This document shows positions 5,967 through 11,708 of a stretch of 11,708 bases of DNA, one piece after another. How positions within the stretch are numbered: the first letter of the stretch is position 1; every line of letters starts with the position of its first letter. Under the pieces are notes generated by a model. That model saw nothing but the letters and a program-made list of their open reading frames with translations. It searched no databases and was not told where the DNA came from. A program made the translations under genes and the position numbers. Source of the DNA: an uncultured Collinsella sp. (lineage in GTDB: Bacteria > Actinomycetota > Coriobacteriia > Coriobacteriales > Coriobacteriaceae); assembly GCA_902494545.1 (NCBI GenBank), contig CABUTP010000026.1, forward strand, positions 1-11,708, read 5' to 3'.

Positions 5967-6602
5967 TTCAGCGCGCTTGATAGGATGACGAATCACAGTT
6001 TTAAGTTTCTCCGGTGCACATTTGCGTGGATCGGAGAGATAGATTTCGTGATGGAAACGGGTGTCTGAGAAGTCGGGGACATAGCCCTGCTCGGCCGTGT
6101 ATTCATGCATAGCGTCTACGGTCGCCGGTTCGTTGTCGTAGGGCCCGGTGTGCATGCATTGGACGCAGAGGCCCTCGTCAACTTTAAGCAGTTCGACGGC
6201 GGAAAAGTCCAGTTTCTTTTTGGTCGTGGCTTCCGCGACTGCCCAGTCAAAGTTATCTCGGGTGACGAAATCGGGCAGGCGAATGCACGAGATAAAGTTG
6301 AAATCGTCCTTGCGTACATAATCGATGTCGCCGCTCGGGGAGTCTTGCCACCAGAAACCCTCGAGCGGCGGTACCACAAAGTCGAAATAGCCCTCGATAC
6401 TCCTTGAGCCTTTCTTCGACATCTTGACGGTATAGGCGATTCCGTAAAGCAGCGGCAGGGCGTTTTGATACTCGCCACCTTCGGTATTTGGGTCGCCCTT
6501 TCCGCGAACGGCAACGTAGCTCATAGGCGGGACAGTTACGATACTCGGCTTGCTTGCAGGTCTGTAGAGCTCCTTGCATTCCTTCTTAAAGTCGAACGCC
6601 AT
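5964..6602 (-). CDS. GyrI-like small-molecule-binding protein (cyclopropanoid cyclopropyl hydrolase type)
   Basis: 212 aa, soluble, no signal peptide. The sequence resembles the GyrI-like group typified by Listeria Lin2189. Segments typical of it are: N-terminal DFKKECKELYRP, VRGKGDPN (32-39), EGYFDFVVPPLEGFWW (70-85), LCVQCMHTGPYDNEP (145-159) and HHEIYLSDPRKCAPEKLKT (184-202). From memory, Lin2189-like proteins hydrolyse cyclopropane-containing genotoxins such as CC-1065 relatives, using aromatic pocket residues and a Glu; E186 in HHEIYLSD is my candidate. E. coli GyrI/SbmC, of the same superfamily, is a DNA-damage-inducible protector. The start ATG 6602 has AGAAAGG eight bases upstream. 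The gene stands alone, convergent with the kinase and divergent from the ABC operon, with a LexA-type box over its promoter. Fold group is confident; substrate is inferred. Confidence 0.88.
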   Translation of the reverse strand: MAFDFKKECKELYRPASKPSIVTVPPMSYVAVRGKGDPNTEGGEYQNALPLLYGIAYTVKMSKKGSRSIEGYFDFVVPPLEGFWWQDSPSGDIDYVRKDDFNFISCIRLPDFVTRDNFDWAVAEATTKKKLDFSAVELLKVDEGLCVQCMHTGPYDNEPATVDAMHEYTAEQGYVPDFSDTRFHHEIYLSDPRKCAPEKLKTVIRHPIKRAE

Positions 6603-6643
6603 GTTGGCCGCCTTTCTGCGTATTGGCCTGCTTAGATAGTGGA

Positions 6644-6654
6644 ATCATATCATA
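6644..6654 (-). promoter_or_regulatory. Candidate -10 region of the GyrI-like gene
   Basis: On the minus strand two TATGAT hexamers overlap by one base (6654-6649 and 6649-6644), about 42-50 bases before the ATG at 6602. No strong -35 is evident at the usual spacing, but that position falls within or beside the SOS-like box. The rest of the 271-bp spacer 6603-6873 has a TTGACA on the plus strand (6683-6688) without a good -10, plus repeat copy 3. Confidence 0.45.
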
Positions 6655-6658
6655 GAAA

Positions 6659-6672
6659 CGAACAGATGTTCG
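6659..6672. promoter_or_regulatory. LexA (SOS) box upstream of the GyrI-like gene
   Basis: CGAACAGATGTTCG fits the Bacillus SOS-box consensus CGAACRNRYGTTYG at every position. With its flanks (ACGAACAGATGTTCGA) it matches actinobacterial boxes of the TCGAACN4GTTCGA type except for the first base. It begins 4 bp upstream of the proximal minus-strand -10-like hexamer, so LexA binding should block the promoter. It is 57 bp from the GyrI-like start and about 200 bp from the ABC start, so the GyrI-like gene is the expected target. Confidence 0.7.
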
Positions 6673-6780
6673 AATGATTTGGTTGACAGATAGAGATACG
6701 TGCGTTGTGTTTGGCGGTCGGCTTGACCCTGTCGATGATTTCTCTGTCTCCCCGGCGCCTCATCTATGGCTGCCGTTTCC

Positions 6781-6823
6781 CCATATAAAACCTGCCAAAA
6801 TGAACCTGTCCCTTTTTGGTCGG
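6781..6823 (+). repeat. Dispersed 43-bp palindromic repeat, copy 3 (upstream of the ABC operon)
   Basis: CCATATAAAA (6781-6790) leads into CCTGCCAAAA (6791-6800), with a diverged right arm TTTTGGTCGG (6814-6823). Stem pairing is interrupted, so this copy has decayed. It ends 50 bases before the ABC ATPase start. A -10-like TAATAC (6835-6840) follows, so its right arm could overlap a -35 position; that promoter idea is weak. Confidence 0.8.
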
Positions 6824-6873
6824 TGCGAAATGGGTAATACTAAAGAGTTATCCGACCAGATGGGAACCAATCG

Positions 6874-7575
<702 letters not shown>

Positions 7576-7580
7576 CGCCC

Positions 7581-10346
7581 ATGGACCAAGACCGCCAAAA
7601 CAGCCTACGCCGCGACGCGCAGAACACGGAGCGCGAGCAGGATTTTACGACCTACCGCACTGCCCAAAGCTCAAACGATATGGTGCCGACGGTTTTTCGC
7701 CGTGGCATCTACCGCACAATCCGAGGCAGTCTTAAGCGCTTTTTGTCAATCGTGGTCATCACCGCGCTTGGCGTGAGCGTGATGTGCGGCCTTAAGGCGG
7801 GTTGCGAGGACCTGTGTGATTCGGTTGATGCCTACTTCGACCAGCAAAATGTCTATGACATTAACGTGCAGTCGACCTATGGCCTGACTGACGATGATCT
7901 CGACGCCATACAAGAGGTCGATGGCGTCGAAACGGCCGAGGGCATCTACACCGAGACCGCCTACACCGCCGTGGGCACAACGCGCGAGCGCGTGGTCGTG
8001 CAGAGTCTCTCCAAGGAGAACATCGATCAGCCGGTGCTCGTGAACGGCGATTTGCCCGAGAGCGCCGATGAAGTCGCGGTGACTTCGAAGTTCCTGAAGG
8101 CATCGGGCAAGAAAATCGGCGATACGGTGAGTTTTGCCGCCAATGACGCGAGCTCGTCCAATCAAAGCGCCAAGGACCAGTTTGCCGCGGGCGATTACAC
8201 CATTACGGCTGAGGTCCTCGACCCCACTGATGTAAGTTCTGACTCGACAGTCAACGCCTTTCGCGCTGCTTCGGCGGCGGACTATAAGTTCTATGTGAGC
8301 GAGGACGCCGCGACATCTTCTTCCTACTCCGCGGTCCACGTGATCGTTGAGGGAGCCAAGAGCCTCAACTCCTATTCGGATTCCTACGCGGCAAAGATCA
8401 ATGAGGTCAAGGGCAATATCGAGAAGATCCGCGAGGAGCGTGAGAAGGCGCGCGCCCAGGAGCTGACGGTCGACACGCCGGCGAGCTTGGACGCGGCTGA
8501 GCGTCAGGCGAATATGCTCTTTGGGATTGAGCAGGACAACATCAATCGCATGGCCGAGGGCAGCGACGAGCGTGCGCAGGCGCAAGCCGACCTGGATCAG
8601 CGTCGCGCCGCCGCCGATCAACAGTTTGCCGATGCCCGCGCCGAGCTTTCCGATCTGGGCGAATGCACCTGGTACATCCAGGACCGCGGCAACATCGCAA
8701 GCTACTCGAGCGTGGAGAGCGACAGCTCGTCAATTGAGGCCATCGCCACGGTGTTCCCGTTCATCTTCTTTATCGTCGCCGTGCTCATCAGCCTTACCAC
8801 CGCCACGCGTATGGTCGAGGAGGAGCGCACGCTCATCGGCCTGTATAAGGCACTCGGTTATTCGCGCGGACGCATCCTGTCCAAATACGTGGACTATGCG
8901 CTGTGGGCTTGTCTGATCGGCGGCGTGCTCGGCAACATCATCGGATTTGTGGGCCTGCCGCTGTTCCTGTTTACGGTGTTCGACGACATGTACTCACTGC
9001 CCCAGATGCTGCTTTCGTACGACATCGTGTCCTCGATCGTTTCGGTGGCGCTGTTTGCCGTGGGCGTGGTGGGCGCCACGATTATCGCCTGCCGCCACGA
9101 GATGGCCGAGACCCCGGCCTCGCTTATGCGTCCCAAGGCCCCGCGCGCTGGCTCGCGCATTCTGCTCGAGCGCATCGGCTTTATCTGGCGCCGCATGGGC
9201 TTTTTGAACAAGGTCGCTGCACGCAACCTTTTCCGCTATAAAAAGCGCGCCTTTATGACCATCTTTGGCATCGCGGGTTGCACCGCGCTTGTGATTTGCG
9301 GTATGGGTATTCGCGACACGTCGGTCGCGCTTTCGCCCAAGCAGTACGGGCATATCACGCGCTACGACCTGCTGGCGGTCGCCAATCCCGACGATTTTTC
9401 GCAGACGTGCGCGGCGCTCGACGAGCGAAGCGCAGCCAGGGATTCCGGTGTGACCGTAACTTCGACGCTGCCGATCATGACTGACAACGTTACCTTTACG
9501 TTTGGCGGCAAGAGCGAGACCGTGCAGCTGATCGTGGTGCCCGATGACCGCACGAACGATCTGGACGACTACGTTCGCCTTGAGGATGAGTCCAAAGAGC
9601 CGCTGTCTTTGCGTGACGGAGACGTGTATCTGAGCAAAAGTTCACAGCTGGTGCTGGGGATTCAGCCGGGCGATACGGCTCACGTCCAGGATTCGTCGCT
9701 CAATGTTGCCAAGGTCAAAGTCAGCGACATTTCGCTTAACTATCTGGGCAACACGCTTTACATGACGCAGGGCACCTATGAGCGCGTGTTCGGTCGAAGC
9801 GCACGCCTCAACGGTATCTTTGTGCTGCTTAAGGGCTCGTCGGCCGACCAGATCGCGTTTAGCAAGAAGCTTAAGAGCGACGGTTGGCTCACCATCTCGA
9901 GCACGGCCGAGCATTGGGAGAACTATGAGGCGAACTTTGCGATTATCAATTCCGTCGTGGTGCTCGTGACCTTTATGGCGGCGTGCCTATCGTTTGTGGT
10001 GGTGTTTACGCTGTCCAACACGAATATCTCCGAGCGCGAACGCGAGCTGGCGACCATCAAGGTGCTGGGCTTCCGCCGTGGCGAGGTGCACCATTACGTC
10101 AACAAGGAGACGTTGATCCTCACGGCAATTGGCGCCGCGCTGGGCGTGCCACTGGGCGGCTTGCTGGCCGAGAGTTTTACGTACATTTTGCAGATGCCGT
10201 CGCTGTACTTTGACGTCGAAGTCGAGCCGCTAAGCTACGTGCTCGCCGTGGTGCTTTCCTTTGGCTTTACGTTTATCGTCAACCTAGCCACCAATCGTAC
10301 CCTCAACAAGATCGACATGGTCGGCGCCCTCAAGAGCGCCGAGTAA
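7581..10346 (+). CDS. Two-half FtsX-like ABC permease with coiled-coil stalk
   Basis: 921 aa from ATG 7581, five bases after the ATPase stop. An in-frame GTG at 7569 would add four residues and overlap it. Numbered from that GTG, TM1 is at about 58-76 after a 50-aa cytoplasmic lead. A large extracellular domain follows, with a charged coiled coil (about 273-365) before FtsX domain 1 (TM about 391-412, 441-467, 486-507). The second half repeats the pattern: TM5 at 561-580, an extracellular domain to about 790, then FtsX domain 2 (TM 793-815, 845-866, 889-907). Matching coupling segments EEERTLIGLYKALGYSRG (417-434) and ERERELATIKVLGFRRGE (822-839) follow the first helix of each FtsX domain. 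The SLKRFLSIVVITALGVSV start and YFDQQNVYDINVQSTYGLTDDD are typical of a large Gram-positive efflux-permease family. My impression is that many relatives carry a longer stalk. The substrate is unknown. Confidence 0.92.
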   Translation: MDQDRQNSLRRDAQNTEREQDFTTYRTAQSSNDMVPTVFRRGIYRTIRGSLKRFLSIVVITALGVSVMCGLKAGCEDLCDSVDAYFDQQNVYDINVQSTYGLTDDDLDAIQEVDGVETAEGIYTETAYTAVGTTRERVVVQSLSKENIDQPVLVNGDLPESADEVAVTSKFLKASGKKIGDTVSFAANDASSSNQSAKDQFAAGDYTITAEVLDPTDVSSDSTVNAFRAASAADYKFYVSEDAATSSSYSAVHVIVEGAKSLNSYSDSYAAKINEVKGNIEKIREEREKARAQELTVDTPASLDAAERQANMLFGIEQDNINRMAEGSDERAQAQADLDQRRAAADQQFADARAELSDLGECTWYIQDRGNIASYSSVESDSSSIEAIATVFPFIFFIVAVLISLTTATRMVEEERTLIGLYKALGYSRGRILSKYVDYALWACLIGGVLGNIIGFVGLPLFLFTVFDDMYSLPQMLLSYDIVSSIVSVALFAVGVVGATIIACRHEMAETPASLMRPKAPRAGSRILLERIGFIWRRMGFLNKVAARNLFRYKKRAFMTIFGIAGCTALVICGMGIRDTSVALSPKQYGHITRYDLLAVANPDDFSQTCAALDERSAARDSGVTVTSTLPIMTDNVTFTFGGKSETVQLIVVPDDRTNDLDDYVRLEDESKEPLSLRDGDVYLSKSSQLVLGIQPGDTAHVQDSSLNVAKVKVSDISLNYLGNTLYMTQGTYERVFGRSARLNGIFVLLKGSSADQIAFSKKLKSDGWLTISSTAEHWENYEANFAIINSVVVLVTFMAACLSFVVVFTLSNTNISERERELATIKVLGFRRGEVHHYVNKETLILTAIGAALGVPLGGLLAESFTYILQMPSLYFDVEVEPLSYVLAVVLSFGFTFIVNLATNRTLNKIDMVGALKSAE

Positions 10347-10404
10347 CCTGCCTGGGATTCAAGCTGTAGCGAGCTGTAATGTACCACAACCGCATTTTTG
10401 CATA

Positions 10405-10448
10405 AACCGCCCCGCCGATTGCATATTTCGGCGGGGCGGTTGCTTTTT
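10405..10448 (+). terminator. Strong intrinsic terminator of the ABC operon
   Basis: AACCGCCCCGCCGA (10405-10418) and TCGGCGGGGCGGTT (10428-10441) form a perfect 14-bp GC-rich stem with a 9-nt loop, followed by GC and TTTTT (10444-10448). It lies 58 bases after the permease stop. No T-run on the opposite strand, so it acts in one direction. Confidence 0.92.
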
Positions 10449-10467
10449 GCCCGCGGGTACCCCAGGG

Positions 10468-10680
10468 GGCGACGTGCAAATTCCGGAGTATTCAGCATCC
10501 CGGAGCCCGCGGGTGCGGGAGCGGGCGCACAAAAGCGCATTGAAAGCCTGACTTTGAGCTCCGGCGCCTCGAGGACCGCTCATTTTTTTGCAGAATGCGG
10601 CCCGCGGCGCCTGTCTCTCGCCCAAAATCCAGTATGCAGGCACCCTCGGCTGCTGAATACTCCCAAAAATGCACGCCGCA
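10468..10680. repeat. Gene-free element of about 210 bp with imperfect terminal inverted repeats (MITE-like)
   Basis: GGAGTATTCAGCA (10485-10497) recurs as its exact reverse complement TGCTGAATACTCC (10651-10663). Both matches extend outward, with TGCA at 10475-10478 and 10670-10673 and further partial identity to about 10468 and 10680, making imperfect terminal repeats near 30 bp. The interior is GC-rich. Short open frames cross it on both strands but have no recognisable protein features or good ribosome sites. No clear target-site duplication is visible. It could be a non-autonomous mobile element or a structured transcript. Confidence 0.55.
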
Positions 10681-10706
10681 TCCTACCCCAGGCACTTGCA
10701 GCAAGA

Positions 10707-10891
10707 AGACGAATAGCCTCGGCCTCCCTAGTTACCGCAGGAGGCCCCAGGGCTTACCTCCCAAATCTTTCCGCAGGACGGAAGGACCCCGCCGCGCGAA
10801 GCGCACGGCGGGGTCCTGACATGTCCGAGGACGATTTGGGAGGTAAGCCCTGGGGCCTCCGATGGGGCGGTTTCGGCCGAGGCTATTCGTC
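10707..10891. repeat. 185-bp nested palindrome overlapping the pfk stop codon
   Basis: Outer arms of 17 bp (10707-10723 and 10875-10891) are exact inverted copies; the right one contains the last codons and stop of the phosphofructokinase gene. Inner arms of 28 bp (10740-10767 and 10833-10860) are also exact inverted copies, ending in GATTTGGGAGG on the right. Inside lie three hairpins: TTCCG/CGGAA (10769-10783), a 12-bp stem AGGACCCCGCCG/CGGCGGGGTCCT (10783-10817) and GTCC/GGAC (10823-10832). The fold is a cloverleaf. No T-tract follows, so it is not a simple intrinsic terminator, though it may define the pfk mRNA 3' end. Confidence 0.85.
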
Positions 10892-11708
10892 GCCGAAGCT
10901 GATGCCCAACGCCTTGGCCTCGCGCACCAGATCGCTCTGGGGGTCGACATACTTGAGCTTGCCGGCGACATCCTCGAGCGGCATGTGGCACATCTTGCCG
11001 TCGCGCAGGGCAATCATGTAGCCAAACTCGCCGCGTAGGCAGCCAAGTGCCGCCTCGACGCCGCACTGGGTCGCAAAGATGCGGTCCTGGGCGTCGGGCT
11101 GGCCGCCGCGCTGCGTGTGGCCGGGGATGACGACGCGGGTCTCGCGACCGGTCTTGGCCTCGATCTCCTTGGCGATGTCGTACACGATTGACGGGCTCGT
11201 GCGCTCGGCGAGCTTCTTCTTGTACTCCTTCTTGGACAGCGCCGCGTCCTCCTTGGAGATAGCGCCCTCGGCGACGGCCACGATGGTAAAGCGGCTGCCG
11301 GTCTCCATGCGATGCTCGATGGTCTTGATGACGTTATCCATGTCGTAGGGGATCTCGGGAATCAAGATGACATCCGCGCCGCCCGCGACGCCGGCGTACA
11401 GCGGGATCCAGCCAACCTTGTGGCCCATGATCTCGATGACAAACACGCGGCCGTGGCTCGACGCAGTGGTGTGGATGTCGTCGATGCACTTGGTGGCGAC
11501 GTCGATGGCGCTCGTAAAGCCAAACGTCAGCTCGGTGCCCCAGGTGTCGTTATCGATGGTCTTGGGCAGGGCGATAACGTTGAGGCCTTCTTCGCGCAGA
11601 CGGTTGGCGGTCTTGGTGGAGCCGTTACCGCCCAGCATAAACAGGCAGTCGAGCTGCAGCTTATGATAGGTGTGGACCATTGCGGGTACCTTCTCGATGC
11701 CATCGGCC
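10883..11708 (-). CDS. pfkA: 6-phosphofructokinase, 5' end outside window
   Basis: 275 codons counting the stop, plus one base, from the right edge to the TAG at 10885-10883. The frame is open at the edge (it reads ADGIEKVPAM), so the internal ATG at 11680 is not the true start. The enzyme phosphorylates fructose 6-phosphate in glycolysis. Motifs seen: GGNGST near the edge (from 11632), catalytic PKTIDND (11566-11546), EIMGHKVGW, AGGADVILIPE and PGHTQRGGQPDAQDR. The family norm at the first motif is GGDGS (ATP enzymes) or GGDDS (pyrophosphate enzymes). Here Gly at the second variable position is ATP-like, while Lys in PKTIDND is typical of pyrophosphate-type and mixed-clade enzymes, and Asn replaces the usual Asp. 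The phosphoryl donor is therefore not certain. The final codons lie inside a large palindrome. Confidence 0.93.
   Translation of the reverse strand, partial: ADGIEKVPAMVHTYHKLQLDCLFMLGGNGSTKTANRLREEGLNVIALPKTIDNDTWGTELTFGFTSAIDVATKCIDDIHTTASSHGRVFVIEIMGHKVGWIPLYAGVAGGADVILIPEIPYDMDNVIKTIEHRMETGSRFTIVAVAEGAISKEDAALSKKEYKKKLAERTSPSIVYDIAKEIEAKTGRETRVVIPGHTQRGGQPDAQDRIFATQCGVEAALGCLRGEFGYMIALRDGKMCHMPLEDVAGKLKYVDPQSDLVREAKALGISFGDE

Noticed and set aside
6683..6711. TTGACA on the plus strand as an ABC operon promoter
   Set aside because: At 17 bp spacing the -10 would be TGTGTT, a poor match, and the start codon is about 165 bp further on. Not enough for a promoter call.
7746..8621. 291-codon minus-strand frame inside the permease
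   Set aside because: A high-GC antisense shadow. The sense strand is a recognisable FtsX permease, and the antisense protein is Arg/His/Val-rich without motifs.
10492..10704. 70-codon minus-strand frame within the MITE-like element
   Set aside because: No clear ribosome site or recognisable feature, and it ends inside the terminal repeat region. I treat the element as noncoding, with modest certainty.
10398..11021. 207-codon plus-strand frame after the ABC operon terminator
   Set aside because: It starts just before and reads through the intrinsic terminator stem, then both palindromes and the antisense of pfk. It is composed of unrelated repeat sequence and has no recognisable domain.

Overview
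The window is high-GC bacterial chromosomal DNA. The protein types, GTG starts, tight gene packing and a recurrent short palindromic repeat look most like a gut Coriobacteriia (Collinsella-like) genome. That placement is inferred from remembered family resemblance and was not searched. There are no rRNA or tRNA genes and no recognisable insertion-sequence transposase.

Left block, minus strand, 3327 down to 1: a three-gene envelope operon. A small one-TM protein with a Gly-rich then Ser/Thr/Asp-rich tail comes first. A soluble GT2 polyprenyl-phosphate sugar synthase follows, and then an ArnT/PMT-type (GT39-like, YkcB-like) membrane glycosyltransferase whose 3' end lies outside the window. The last two genes overlap as TGATG. 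Divergent from it (3626-5679, plus strand) is an OmpR-family response regulator and sensor kinase pair with a 4-bp overlap. The shared 298-bp intergenic region carries direct repeats and a perfect palindrome that look like operators, so this two-component system plausibly controls itself and/or the glycosylation operon.

Middle block: a 284-bp spacer with two palindromic repeat structures, then a minus-strand GyrI-like protein of the cyclopropanoid-hydrolase type. A near-perfect Gram-positive/actinobacterial LexA (SOS) box lies over its promoter. Next is a plus-strand ABC exporter: a LolD/MacB-type ATPase and a two-half FtsX permease with a coiled-coil stalk, ended by a strong intrinsic terminator.

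Right block: about 440 bp without a convincing gene, holding a roughly 210-bp element with imperfect terminal inverted repeats and a very large nested palindrome (10707-10891). The palindrome's outer arm duplicates, in inverted orientation, the last codons and stop of the minus-strand 6-phosphofructokinase gene, which runs off the right edge.

The most interesting signals are: (1) a dispersed 43-bp palindromic repeat present three times, one copy read in frame inside the membrane glycosyltransferase; (2) the SOS box in front of the GyrI-like gene; (3) the cloverleaf-like palindrome at the pfk 3' end; and (4) the operon pairing a Ser/Thr-rich surface protein with a two-enzyme lipid-linked glycosylation pathway.
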